Assembly: GCF_012034245.1 (NCBI RefSeq)
Contig: NZ_JAATEO010000001.1
Coordinates: forward strand, 1-64,000
Length of the DNA: 64,000 nt
From: Micromonospora thermarum
Lineage (GTDB): Bacteria; Actinomycetota; Actinomycetes; Mycobacteriales; Micromonosporaceae
Direction: 5' to 3'
The notes beneath the pieces are model-generated. The model was given only the letters and a program-made list of their open reading frames with translations. It made no database searches and had not been told where the DNA came from. Made by a program: the position numbers and the translations under genes. Below are positions 1-7,890 of this stretch, in pieces (position 1 is the stretch's first letter; the number at the start of each line of letters is the position of its first letter).

Positions 1-274
1 GACGTTGCGAAGGTTGTGCGTGCGGCGATCAGCCATGATCAGTCAAGCCTACGGTGGCAGGCCGAGTGCCGCCCCGGTCACGTGGCTAACGACCCGGCGT
101 GCCGAACCGGCAGCAGGCACGGCACCCGAGTCGCACCGTGTTCAGCCGCGACACCTGGACCCTGAGCGGGAACTTTCCACTCCTGTCCAGCGACTATCCG
201 GTCGGATCCCCGAAGCGGCCGCTACGGTGACACGCGGCCCGGGACAGGGCGACGCGTCCGGGAGAGGATCGGCG

Positions 275-1336
275 ATGTCAGCGGCAGGCAAGCGGACGGC
301 GACCGTCACCGCCATGGTGATCACGGCGGTGCTGGCGGCACCCGGCGCCGCCTGGGCGCACGGGGTGGGCGGGTCCAGCGACACCGTCGGTGGGTTCGTG
401 TGGCTGGGCACGAAACACATGCTCGCCGGCTGGGACCATCTGCTGTTCGTCGGCGGGATCCTGCTGCTCGCCGGCGGGATGCGCCGGGCCGCGAAACTGA
501 TCTCGCTGTTCGCCCTCGGACACAGCGCCACCCTGTTCACCGCCACCGTCGCGGACTGGCACGTCAACCCGGTCCTGGTGGACGTCGTGGTGGCCTTGAG
601 CCTGGTCTTCGTCGGCGTCGTCGGCCTGCGCGGCCGGCCGAAGGACTGGACGTGGTTCGCCGCCGCCGTACTCGCCTTCGGCCTCGTCCATGGCCTGGGC
701 CTGGCCACCCGGCTGCAGGAGGTCGGCCCGCCCGCCGGCGGGGAGATCCCCCGGGTACTGGCGTTCAACGTCGGCGTGGAGATCGGCCAACTCATCGCCG
801 TTGTCGCGATGTTCATGCTCGGTGACGTGCTGCGCCACTACATCCCCAGGCTGCGCGACGTACGGCTGTCCCACGCAGCGCTCGTCGCCGCCGGCACGGT
901 GGCCGCGGCGGTGCTGGCGATCAGCTCCGGTGGTGAGGTGCTGCGCCCGGTCCAGGCGCAGGCCGGCGCAGGCGGCTCGTGTGAGGTCCGTGACCGCACC
1001 GAAGCGTTCCCGGCCGGCGGGGGTCATCCGGCCAAGGACTTCTTCGAGCCGGGCGAGGCGGTGCCGGCGACGTCGTTCGGGCACGTGATCGGCGACGGGT
1101 ACGTCATCGTCACCTACCGGCCCGACCTGCCCGCCGAGCAGGTGTCCCAGCTGCGCGGCTTCGTCACCGACCCGGCCGCCGGGCGGGTCGTCGGCGGCTC
1201 CGCCGCCGAGCAGGGCGAGGTGGTCAAGGCCGTGCACGCCTACCGCACCCTCACCTGCGACACCGTCGACCCCGACGCCCTGGCCCAGTTCACGCGCGAC
1301 TGGTTCGACGACCCCCGCTCCCGACCCATCGAGTGA
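275..1336 (+). CDS. HupE/UreJ-like membrane protein with extra C-terminal domain
   Basis: A membrane protein of 353 residues in the HupE/UreJ family, whose members are thought to take up nickel or cobalt. Residues 1-28 are a signal peptide; cleavage after AWA would leave a histidine at the new N-terminus. Several hydrophobic segments follow, with the motifs HMLAGWDHLLFV and FGLVHGLG. From about residue 235 there is an added soluble domain with two cysteines that resembles DUF3105, which is not standard for HupE. I chose this ATG because GGAGAGGA lies 6 nt upstream and a signal peptide follows at once, although the frame is open further upstream. The neighbouring ArsR and CDF genes support a metal role. 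Substrate is inferred only. Confidence 0.75.
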   Translation: MSAAGKRTATVTAMVITAVLAAPGAAWAHGVGGSSDTVGGFVWLGTKHMLAGWDHLLFVGGILLLAGGMRRAAKLISLFALGHSATLFTATVADWHVNPVLVDVVVALSLVFVGVVGLRGRPKDWTWFAAAVLAFGLVHGLGLATRLQEVGPPAGGEIPRVLAFNVGVEIGQLIAVVAMFMLGDVLRHYIPRLRDVRLSHAALVAAGTVAAAVLAISSGGEVLRPVQAQAGAGGSCEVRDRTEAFPAGGGHPAKDFFEPGEAVPATSFGHVIGDGYVIVTYRPDLPAEQVSQLRGFVTDPAAGRVVGGSAAEQGEVVKAVHAYRTLTCDTVDPDALAQFTRDWFDDPRSRPIE

Positions 1337-1380
1337 CCTCCCCCGCCGGCGCCGGACCCTGCGCCGGTCAGCTGCGCCCG

Positions 1381-1740
1381 TCAGTCATGGCCGGGCTCAC
1401 CGGTGACCCGGTGGGCGGCGGCGTGTCGGACTTCGGTAACCAGCCGGCGGACGTGTCCGCCGCGGGCGGTGTAGAGGGCGCGGCGGCCGTCGCGGCGCAC
1501 CGTGACCAATCCGGCCAGGCGCAGCTTCGCCAGGTGCTGCGACACCGCCGGCCGGGCCACCCCCACCGCCGACACCAGCGCGCTCACGTCGTGCTCCCCC
1601 TCGCCGAGCAGGCACATCAGGCGTAGCCGGGTGCCGTCGGCGAGCATGCGCAGCATGTCGGTCGCCGCCAACACCTCGCTGTCGCGGGGTAGGCGTTGTT
1701 GCAAGTCACCGGCACCTGCAACGTTGTCGCGTGCATACAT
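1381..1740 (-). CDS. ArsR/SmtB-family metal-sensing repressor
   Basis: A 119-residue winged-helix repressor of the ArsR/SmtB family. The recognition region is around VGVARPAVSQHLAKLRLAGL, followed by the wing RRDGRRALYTARGG. The C-terminal helix has histidines spaced like an alpha-5 metal site (HVRRLVTEVRHAAAH), which in SmtB/NmtR-type sensors binds Zn, Ni or Co. The gene is divergent from the CDF exporter and its start codon sits inside an AT-rich dyad (1735-1750), so it probably represses itself and the exporter until metal binds. A GTG two codons upstream is an alternative start. The sensed metal cannot be read from sequence. Confidence 0.85.
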   Translation of the reverse strand: MYARDNVAGAGDLQQRLPRDSEVLAATDMLRMLADGTRLRLMCLLGEGEHDVSALVSAVGVARPAVSQHLAKLRLAGLVTVRRDGRRALYTARGGHVRRLVTEVRHAAAHRVTGEPGHD

Positions 1741-1750
1741 GAGCACATAT
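1735..1750. promoter_or_regulatory. Probable ArsR operator dyad
   Basis: The 16 bases ATACATGAGCACATAT form an imperfect palindrome (ATA..TG..CA..TAT, 10 of 16 positions symmetric) in an AT-rich patch of otherwise GC-rich DNA. It overlaps the start codon of the arsR-type gene and lies about 36 bp before the likely CDF start. Operators of SmtB/NmtR-type repressors are AT-rich dyads of this kind; assignment here is by position and shape. Confidence 0.55.
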
Positions 1751-1785
1751 TATCCGGGCGGGAGACAGCGGGGAATGACCGCGCT

Positions 1786-2961
1786 GTGCCGCACCTCGGG
1801 GAGCCTGAGCCTGTGCAGGACGAGCAGCACGACGACAGCCACGACCACAGGGCGGGACATCGTCACGACCACGACGCCGGCCGCGGCCGCGAGCAAGGGC
1901 AGGACGTGTCGCACGGCCACCACCACAGCCATGAGCATGGCCACGGTCGGGGGCCAGGCTCGTGGTGGCACCGGTTGCGTCACGTGCTGGTTCCGCACTC
2001 GCACGATTCCCGGGCGAAGATCGACCCGGCGCTGGAGTCCTCCCGCGACGGGTTGCGGGCGCTGTGGATCTCCCTGGTCGGCCTCGGCGTCACGGCCGCC
2101 GCGCAGGCAGTCATCGTCGCCATGTCCGGGTCGGTGGCGCTGCTCGGTGACACCCTGCACAACGTCGCCGACGCGCTGACCGCCGTACCCCTGGCCATCG
2201 CCTTCCTGCTCGGCCGCCGCGCCGCGACCCGCGCCTACACCTACGGCTACGGCCGCGCAGAGGACCTCGCCGGCATCGTCATCGTCCTGGTCATCGCAGG
2301 CTCCGCCGTCGCCGCCGCCTGGACCGCCGTCGACCGGCTCCTGCACCCCGCCCAGGTCACCCACCTGCCCTGGGTACTCGCCGCCGGGATCGTCGGATTT
2401 GTCGGCAACGAACTCGTCGCCCAGTATCGCGTCCGCGTGGGTCGGCGGATCGGCTCGGCCGCGCTGGTCGCCGACGGGCTGCACGCCCGCACCGACGGCT
2501 ACACCTCCCTCGCCGTCGTCGCCGCCGCCCTCGGGGCCTGGGCCGGCTGGGACTGGGCCGACCCGGTCGTGGGCCTGGCCATCGCGGTGGCGATCACGTT
2601 TGTGCTCAAGGACGCCGCGCGGGAGGTGTACCGGAGGCTGATGGACGCGGTCGACCCCGCGATCGTCGACCAAGCCGAGGACACCCTGCGTGCCGTGGAC
2701 GGTGTCCGCGACGTCACCGCCGTACGACTGCGGTGGATCGGCCACCGCCTCCACGCCGAAGCCGACCTCGTCGTCGACACCCACCTCAGCCTCGTCGCCG
2801 CACACGCCATCACCGCCGACGCCGAACACCAACTCACCCACGCCGTACCCCGGCTCACCACCGCCACCGTGCACACCGACCCCGACTGCCACCCCGGCGC
2901 CCACCACCACCCCGTCCTGTCCCACCACCGCCGCGCCATCACCCCACCACCGGGGAGCTGA
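1786..2961 (+). CDS. Cation diffusion facilitator (CDF) metal exporter
   Basis: A CDF-family proton/metal antiporter of about 391 residues for the cytoplasmic membrane. The N-terminus is unusually rich in His and Asp (several HDH, HGHHHSHEHGHG clusters over the first 50 residues), a likely metal-loading region. Six membrane segments follow. Both metal-site motifs are HxxxD: HNVAD in the second membrane segment and HARTD in the fifth, the pattern of Zn/Co-type CDF proteins. The cytoplasmic CDF tail is present and ends with another His-rich stretch. The GTG chosen follows GGGGA by 10-12 nt; GTG at 1813 is an alternative. It is divergent from the ArsR-type gene and probably controlled by it. Confidence 0.85.
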   Translation: MPHLGEPEPVQDEQHDDSHDHRAGHRHDHDAGRGREQGQDVSHGHHHSHEHGHGRGPGSWWHRLRHVLVPHSHDSRAKIDPALESSRDGLRALWISLVGLGVTAAAQAVIVAMSGSVALLGDTLHNVADALTAVPLAIAFLLGRRAATRAYTYGYGRAEDLAGIVIVLVIAGSAVAAAWTAVDRLLHPAQVTHLPWVLAAGIVGFVGNELVAQYRVRVGRRIGSAALVADGLHARTDGYTSLAVVAAALGAWAGWDWADPVVGLAIAVAITFVLKDAAREVYRRLMDAVDPAIVDQAEDTLRAVDGVRDVTAVRLRWIGHRLHAEADLVVDTHLSLVAAHAITADAEHQLTHAVPRLTTATVHTDPDCHPGAHHHPVLSHHRRAITPPPGS

Positions 2962-3317
2962 CCTCCGCGACCAGCCGACACGGACAAGGGGCACGCCGGT
3001 GAGCTGGTCACCTCACTTGTGCACTGGCGCAACAAACCTGGATCCCACGTGCGCGTGCAGAGGCGTGGTGGGCAGCTCCGTGACGAGCGGCTGATCGGCG
3101 GCCGATCCAGCTTCCCCGGCTCGGGCCGCCCGACACCCACAGCCTCAACGCCGCAGCCGCCACCGGCCACGTCGCCGCGACCCATGGCCGAGCGATCACG
3201 GGTGGCCAGCGTGACCAGCCCGAAGACGCAGCCGCCGCACGAGAGCATCGTCAACCGTGGCGTGCGCGGCAACGGCCGCCCATCCTGCCTCTCAAGGACT
3301 CGGAAAGGGTGGCTCGC
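2962..3317. other. Gene-free stretch before the integrase
   Basis: This 356-base gap between the CDF gene and the integrase has no reading frame I can relate to a known family. A 63-codon frame on the minus strand and an open plus frame have arginine-rich translations typical of shadows. An excisionase gene would be expected here in many integrative elements, but I do not see a convincing one. Confidence 0.4.
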
Positions 3318-4868
3318 ATGACATCGGCAGGCACGATCTTCAAGCGGTGCGGATGCCGCGACCCGTACGGACGACGGCTGGAGAAGGCCTGTCCCCGGCT
3401 TCGCGAGCGGAACCATGGCACCTGGTACTTCCACTGCTCCGCCCGCAACGTGCTCGGCCGCTTCGAGCGGATCCGCCGCGGCGGCTACCCGTCCCAGACC
3501 GCCGCCCGCCAGGCCCGTCAGGAGTGGTTGAGCACCACCGAAGCCGACCGCACCGCGCAGGGCTGGACCGTCGAACGGTGGCTGCGACACTGGCTCGATA
3601 CCCGCACGAAGATCCGACCCACCACCCGTTTCCACTACACCCGCGACGTCGAGAAGATCCTCATCCCCTACCTGGGTCGCTACCGGCTGACGGATCTCGA
3701 CACCCGCCTCCTGCGCACCCTCTTCGCCCAGATCGCCACCACCATTAACAGCAAGGGCCGCCCGCAGTCGGCCTCGGCGATGCAGCACCTGCGCACCACC
3801 CTGCGCGCCGCCCTCAGCCTCGCCGTCAGAGAAGGGCTCCTCGACTGCAACCCGGCCAGGCACATCGAGATCAGTGGCTACCAGCAGCCCCACGCCAAGG
3901 TGTGGACCGACGCCCGCGTCGAGCGCTGGGAACAGGACGGCGAGCGGCCACCGGTGGCCGTATGGACCGCCAAGCATCTCGCCACGTTCCTCGGCGCCGT
4001 GACCGACGACTCCCTGTACGCTTTCTGGTGGCTGACCGCCCTGCGCGGCCTGCGCCGCGGTGAGATGTGCGGGCTTCGCTGGGCCGACATCGACCTGGAC
4101 CGCGGCGTGCTCACCGTCGAACGCAACCGGACCACCGCCGGCTACCAGATTGTCGAAGGCGATCCGAAGACGCCGGCCGGCCGTCGCGCGGTCGCCCTGG
4201 ACAAGCGCACCGTGCAGGTGCTGCGCGCGCACCGCCGCTGGCAGCTCGACCAGCGCGCCCAAGCCGCCGAAGACGGCAAGCCGTGGACCGACACCGGGTA
4301 CGTGTTCGCGCGCGCCGACGGGCTGCCGATCAACCCGAACTACGCCACCACCCGGTTCCGGAAACTCGTCCAACGCACCGGACTTCCGCCAGTCCGGTTG
4401 CACGACCTGCGCCACGGCGCCGCGTCCCTCGCGCACGAAGCCGGCGCCGACCTGAAGACCCTGCAGGACCTGCTCGGGCACTCCAGCATCGTCACCACCG
4501 CCGACACCTACACCAGCGTCCTACCCGAAGTGCAACGGCGCTGCGCCGACGCCACCGCCCACCTCGTCCTCGCCGCCGCCCGCCGCACCCGCAAAAAGAT
4601 CAAGAACAAAGCCCGGAAGAACCGACCCAACCCCCGGCCGAAAACAGGTGCCCCCACCCCGACGGCTCCCGCAGCCGCGGCGAAGACGCAGGTCAGCCGG
4701 CCGAGCCGCAGCACACAGCCCGCGCAGGCGCCGACACCCACATCGCACCCACGTGACACCCACCGTCCACACCAGGCGGACAACAGAAAAGGCCCGAACC
4801 GCGATCCCGCAGCCCGGACCCCTTTCGACCTTGCGCGCCCGAAGGGACTCGAACCCCTAACCTTCTGA
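3318..4868 (+). CDS. Tyrosine recombinase / site-specific integrase
   Basis: A tyrosine-recombinase integrase of about 516 residues. An N-terminal arm-binding region and a SAM-like core-binding domain (about residues 70-180) precede the catalytic domain. Catalytic residues are visible: Arg in ALRGLRRGEM (about 246), HDLRHG (about 362-367), His in LLGHSS (about 388) and Tyr in TADTYTSV (about 397). After the catalytic domain comes a basic Pro/Ala-rich tail of roughly 110 residues, and the last residues (ARPKGLEPLTF) are encoded antisense to the tRNA-Arg T arm, so the stop codon lies inside the tRNA gene. This places the attachment site there. The ATG follows GGAAAGG by 9 nt; a GTG three codons earlier is possible. 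Confidence 0.9.
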   Translation: MTSAGTIFKRCGCRDPYGRRLEKACPRLRERNHGTWYFHCSARNVLGRFERIRRGGYPSQTAARQARQEWLSTTEADRTAQGWTVERWLRHWLDTRTKIRPTTRFHYTRDVEKILIPYLGRYRLTDLDTRLLRTLFAQIATTINSKGRPQSASAMQHLRTTLRAALSLAVREGLLDCNPARHIEISGYQQPHAKVWTDARVERWEQDGERPPVAVWTAKHLATFLGAVTDDSLYAFWWLTALRGLRRGEMCGLRWADIDLDRGVLTVERNRTTAGYQIVEGDPKTPAGRRAVALDKRTVQVLRAHRRWQLDQRAQAAEDGKPWTDTGYVFARADGLPINPNYATTRFRKLVQRTGLPPVRLHDLRHGAASLAHEAGADLKTLQDLLGHSSIVTTADTYTSVLPEVQRRCADATAHLVLAAARRTRKKIKNKARKNRPNPRPKTGAPTPTAPAAAAKTQVSRPSRSTQPAQAPTPTSHPRDTHRPHQADNRKGPNRDPAARTPFDLARPKGLEPLTF

Positions 4869-4906
4869 TCCGTAGTCAGATGCTCTATCCGTTGAGCTAC
4901 GGGCGC
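4834..4906 (-). tRNA. tRNA-Arg (anticodon ACG)
   Basis: A full cloverleaf reads on the minus strand: acceptor GCGCCCG pairs with CGGGCGC, the D arm GTAGCTCAACGGATAGAGC is standard, the anticodon loop is CTACGGA (ACG, Arg), and the T arm contains GGTTCGAGTCC. The 3' end faces the integrase, whose stop codon lies within this gene, making the tRNA 3' half the likely attachment core. Confidence 0.95.
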
Positions 4907-4941
4907 TGGTGCTCAGCCAGCCTACACGACCGACTTTCGCG

Positions 4942-5032
4942 CGGAGACTCCGGGATTCGAACCCGGGAGGGGCTTTAAGACCCCAACCGCATTAGCAGTG
5001 CGGCGCCATAGACCAGACTAGGCGAAGTCTCC
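4942..5032 (-). tRNA. tRNA-Ser (anticodon GCT)
   Basis: A class II tRNA of about 91 nt with a long variable arm. The acceptor GGAGACT pairs with AGTCTCC, the anticodon loop CTGCTAA carries GCT (Ser, AGC/AGU codons), and the T arm reads GGGTTCGAATCCC. It lies 35 bases from tRNA-Arg on the same strand. Confidence 0.95.
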
Positions 5033-5182
5033 CCGGCGACCCCTGGAGGCCACCGGGCCCGAGGATACAGGGCCCCAGCCGTCGGGAGCAAAGCGACTTC
5101 CCCCGCGCGCCCCGACCAGGGCTCCGGGTCCGGCCCGATTCCCCGCTGTGCGGGAACGTGATCAAGACTACGCTCCATCGAT

Positions 5183-6928
5183 ATGCACGAGCAGCCGTCG
5201 AGCGAGCCGACCCGTCGAGAGCCTGCTGCCGAGAAGCGGAGGCGCTCCCCGAGGGCCACGTTCACCCCGCCTCCCGCTCCGGTGGAGCCCGCTCCGGCTG
5301 CCGACGCCGGACAACGGCGGCCACAGCGGGCAAAGCCGGCGCCGACCGTGCTCTTCCAGCCTCCCGCGCCGCAGCCGCCGGCACCCCGACAGCCCGACCC
5401 GGCACCGCAGGCCCAGTCCGTGACCCGACAGCCCGGCCCTGGACCGCAGGCCCAGGCCGTGCGGCCCGACGCTGGGCCGCAGGCCGAGGCCGTGACCCGG
5501 CCGCCGGAGCCGACACCGCCGACCCGGTCCCGCCAGCCGGGTCCGGCACCGTCGGGCGAACCCACGAGCCCCGAACCGGAGCTGAGCCCGGTTGGACCGA
5601 GACGTCCCGAGGCTGGCGCGAAGCAGCCGCCGGAGGCGCCGCCAGCAGGGGAAACACCGCAGGTCAGGGTGACCGACGACACAGACGCCGCATCCGGCCG
5701 GGCGCCGGGGACGACCAACGCGCCCCGGGCGAAGCGAACGCCGGCGAAGAAGGCCACGTCCGGTCGCACCACCCGGACCGAAGCCGAGCCCGCAGTCGGC
5801 GTCGACGCCCCCGCCGCCGACGCGCCGACCGCCACCCGCGCCAAGTCGGCCACCAAACGGACCACGAAAGCCGCCCCGAAGGACGCTCCCGCACGCGCCC
5901 GCAGGACCACCCGGACGGCACCGAAGCCGGCCATTGAGCAGGAGGGCCCCGCCACGGTGACCCCTCCCACGGCCACTCCCGCACCCGACGCGGACGCCCC
6001 CGCACGCCCCCCGGCGGCGACCACCGCACCCCAGCAGGACACCCCGGCAGACCCCCCGGCGGCGGCCACCGACCCCGACGCGGGAACCCCCGCAGACCCT
6101 CCCGCGGCAGCCACCCCACCGCACCAGGACACCCCGGCAGGCCCTCCCACGGCAGCCACCGCGCCTTCCGCGACGACGGCCGAGGATGACTACGCGGCGC
6201 CCTCTCCGCACGCCAGGACGCCCGCAGACGCCGCTGCGGCCCCGACCACGCCGCAGCCGGACAACCCGGCCCACCGGCCGGTCCTGACGCGTACGCCCGA
6301 GGTGGTCGCCCGGCGGGTGCTCGACCATCCGGGGTACGCGCCGGAGCTGCTCGCCCTGGCCGCCGTGCAGGGCGTCGGGCCGCGAGCGCGTGACTGGGCC
6401 GAGCGGCTGCGGTCGGCGTACCCGAAGGCGACGGGTGACGGCCTGGCCCGGCTCGCCACCCGGCGGTACGTCCGGCAGGCCGGGGCGGGTGGCGGGGTTG
6501 CCGCGCTGGCCGGCGTGTTCGCGCCGGTGGCGGAGTTGGGCGCGGTGCTGTGGACGCAGGCGAGCCTGGTGCTGCACCTGGCGGCGGCGTACGACCGGGA
6601 CCCGACGCACCCGGACCGGGCGGTGGAGCTGCTGGTGCTGACGCAGGTACACCCGGACGCGGACAGCGCCCGCGCGGCGCTCCAGGCGGCCCGGGCGGCG
6701 GACGGGCCGGGTGAGGCGCCTTGGCCCCGGGCGGTGGAGGCCGCCTGGCGGCTGGCGGCGCCGCTCGCGGCACAGGCGGGCGGCTGGCTGGCGCTGCGGC
6801 TGGTGTCCCGGCTGCTGCCGGGCGCGGCAGCGCTCGCGGCCGCGACCGGCGACGCCGCGGCGACTGAGCGCCTCGCGGCCCGTGCCGTCGCGGCCTACCG
6901 ACCGCCGCGGACCGCCCGGGTCAACTGA
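5183..6928 (+). CDS. Pro/Ala-rich protein with EcsC-like C-terminal domain
   Basis: A 581-residue protein in two parts. Residues 1 to about 370 are a disordered Pro/Ala/Thr/Arg-rich region; its second half has degenerate repeats of the form DTPADPPAAAT. The last 200 residues are a hydrophobic, Ala-rich domain (from about VLTRTPEVVARRVLDHPGYA) with a membrane-like stretch GAGGGVAALAGVFAPVAELG; the pattern resembles EcsC-family proteins, but I hold this loosely. The ATG has no clear ribosome site. It is convergent with the CPBP protease gene. The function is unknown; a membrane-associated role is an inference from the hydrophobic domain. Confidence 0.55.
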   Translation: MHEQPSSEPTRREPAAEKRRRSPRATFTPPPAPVEPAPAADAGQRRPQRAKPAPTVLFQPPAPQPPAPRQPDPAPQAQSVTRQPGPGPQAQAVRPDAGPQAEAVTRPPEPTPPTRSRQPGPAPSGEPTSPEPELSPVGPRRPEAGAKQPPEAPPAGETPQVRVTDDTDAASGRAPGTTNAPRAKRTPAKKATSGRTTRTEAEPAVGVDAPAADAPTATRAKSATKRTTKAAPKDAPARARRTTRTAPKPAIEQEGPATVTPPTATPAPDADAPARPPAATTAPQQDTPADPPAAATDPDAGTPADPPAAATPPHQDTPAGPPTAATAPSATTAEDDYAAPSPHARTPADAAAAPTTPQPDNPAHRPVLTRTPEVVARRVLDHPGYAPELLALAAVQGVGPRARDWAERLRSAYPKATGDGLARLATRRYVRQAGAGGGVAALAGVFAPVAELGAVLWTQASLVLHLAAAYDRDPTHPDRAVELLVLTQVHPDADSARAALQAARAADGPGEAPWPRAVEAAWRLAAPLAAQAGGWLALRLVSRLLPGAAALAAATGDAAATERLAARAVAAYRPPRTARVN

Positions 6929-6952
6929 GGCCGGCTTGCACCGAGCGGCCGA

Positions 6953-7723
6953 TCAGAGCCAGTCGAACCATTCCTTCGGGAGCAGGCTGTAGCCGACGAA
7001 GGCCACGATGTCGAGCAGGGTGTGCGCCACCACCAGCGGCATCACCCGCCGGGTCCGCAGGTAGAACAGGCTGAACACGACGCCCATGACCGCGTTGCCG
7101 ACGAAGGCGCCGAAGCCCTGGTAGAGGTGGTACGAGCCGCGCAGCAGCGCACTCGTCGCGATGACCGCGCCGAGCCGCCACTGGAGCTGCCGGAGCCGGG
7201 TCATCAGGTAGCCGACCACGATCACCTCCTCCAGCACGGCGTTCTGCACGGCGGCCAGGATCAGCACCGGGACCGCCCACCACAGGTCGGGCAGTGCGGC
7301 GGGCACCAGCGTGGCGTTGACGCCGAGCTGCGCCGCCGCCCAGAAGAGGGCCAGGCCGGGCAGCCCGATCAGCGCGGCCAGGCCGGCGCCCCGGGCCAGG
7401 TCCTGGCCGGGCTGCCGGGCGTCCAGGCCGAGGGTCCGCGCCGGGTCGCCGGGGTCCCGCGCCAGCAGGTGTACGGCGAGCAGCACCGGCAGCAGGGCGA
7501 ACACGACACCGAGCAACTGGTACGTGAGGTCGAGGTAGGGCCGGGCGGACCGGGACGTGTTCAGTGCCGCGGTCTGCGCCGAGAGCGGGCCGTCGGCGGT
7601 GAGCTTGGCGACGATCGACACGAGCGCGTAGACGGCCGACTGGCCGAGCGACAGGCCGAGCACGAGCAGCGTCTCGGTGCCGAGGGTCCGGCGGGTCACC
7701 GGGCGGTCGAGCTCGAGGGTCAC
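6953..7723 (-). CDS. CPBP-family intramembrane metalloprotease
   Basis: A 256-residue polytopic membrane protein of the CPBP (CAAX protease/bacteriocin-processing) family. Seven or so hydrophobic segments are visible. The Glu-Glu motif is LEEVIVVGYLMTRL, a known actinobacterial variant in which the arginine of EExxxR is displaced. The second motif is GSYHLYQG and the third HTLLD. These give the glutamates and histidines expected to bind zinc within the membrane. Substrate is unknown. The gene is divergent from the flavohemoprotein, with a 21-bp palindrome and a tandem repeat between them. GTG start; it follows the family's usual N-terminus. Confidence 0.85.
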   Translation of the reverse strand: MTLELDRPVTRRTLGTETLLVLGLSLGQSAVYALVSIVAKLTADGPLSAQTAALNTSRSARPYLDLTYQLLGVVFALLPVLLAVHLLARDPGDPARTLGLDARQPGQDLARGAGLAALIGLPGLALFWAAAQLGVNATLVPAALPDLWWAVPVLILAAVQNAVLEEVIVVGYLMTRLRQLQWRLGAVIATSALLRGSYHLYQGFGAFVGNAVMGVVFSLFYLRTRRVMPLVVAHTLLDIVAFVGYSLLPKEWFDWL

Positions 7724-7754
7724 CGCACCACTGTGCCTGACCGGAGCCGCGCTC

Positions 7755-7800
7755 GGCAGCGCCGAGGAGATCTCGCGGGCAGCGCCGAGGAGACCTCACG
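7755..7800. repeat. Tandem 23-bp direct repeat
   Basis: Two adjacent 23-bp units starting GGCAGCGCCGAGGAGA, identical at 21 of 23 positions, lie just upstream of the CPBP gene start and next to the palindrome at 7805-7825. They may be regulator sites or a simple duplication. Confidence 0.8.
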
Positions 7801-7804
7801 AGCT

Positions 7805-7825
7805 GGTCGCACATTCTGTGCGACC
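7805..7825. promoter_or_regulatory. Perfect 9-3-9 palindrome between divergent genes
   Basis: GGTCGCACA, spacer TTC, TGTGCGACC: a perfect inverted repeat in the CPBP/flavohemoprotein intergenic space. Its central ACATTCTGTG recurs exactly at 7844-7853, 33 bp away (about three helical turns). This looks like a double operator for a dimeric regulator, possibly one responding to nitric oxide or redox state given the flavohemoprotein, but the regulator is not identified. Confidence 0.6.
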
Positions 7826-7890
7826 GGTCGGCACTCTCCGTGGACATTCTGTGGATGCCCGATCCCCGTACGGAGAAGGAGCACGCTCCC

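Noticed and set aside
5..274. N-terminal extension of the HupE-like gene
   Set aside because: The residues before the ATG at 275 do not resemble a membrane-protein N-terminus, and a good ribosome site and signal peptide support the internal start.
3008..3199. Small minus-strand frame before the integrase as an excisionase
   Set aside because: Its translation lacks a helix-turn-helix pattern and has a composition typical of a shadow frame.
2499..4481. Long open frame on the minus strand (660 codons) across the CDF tail and integrase
   Set aside because: It is antisense to the integrase and CDF genes, its translation has no recognisable domain, and such antisense frames are common in GC-rich DNA.
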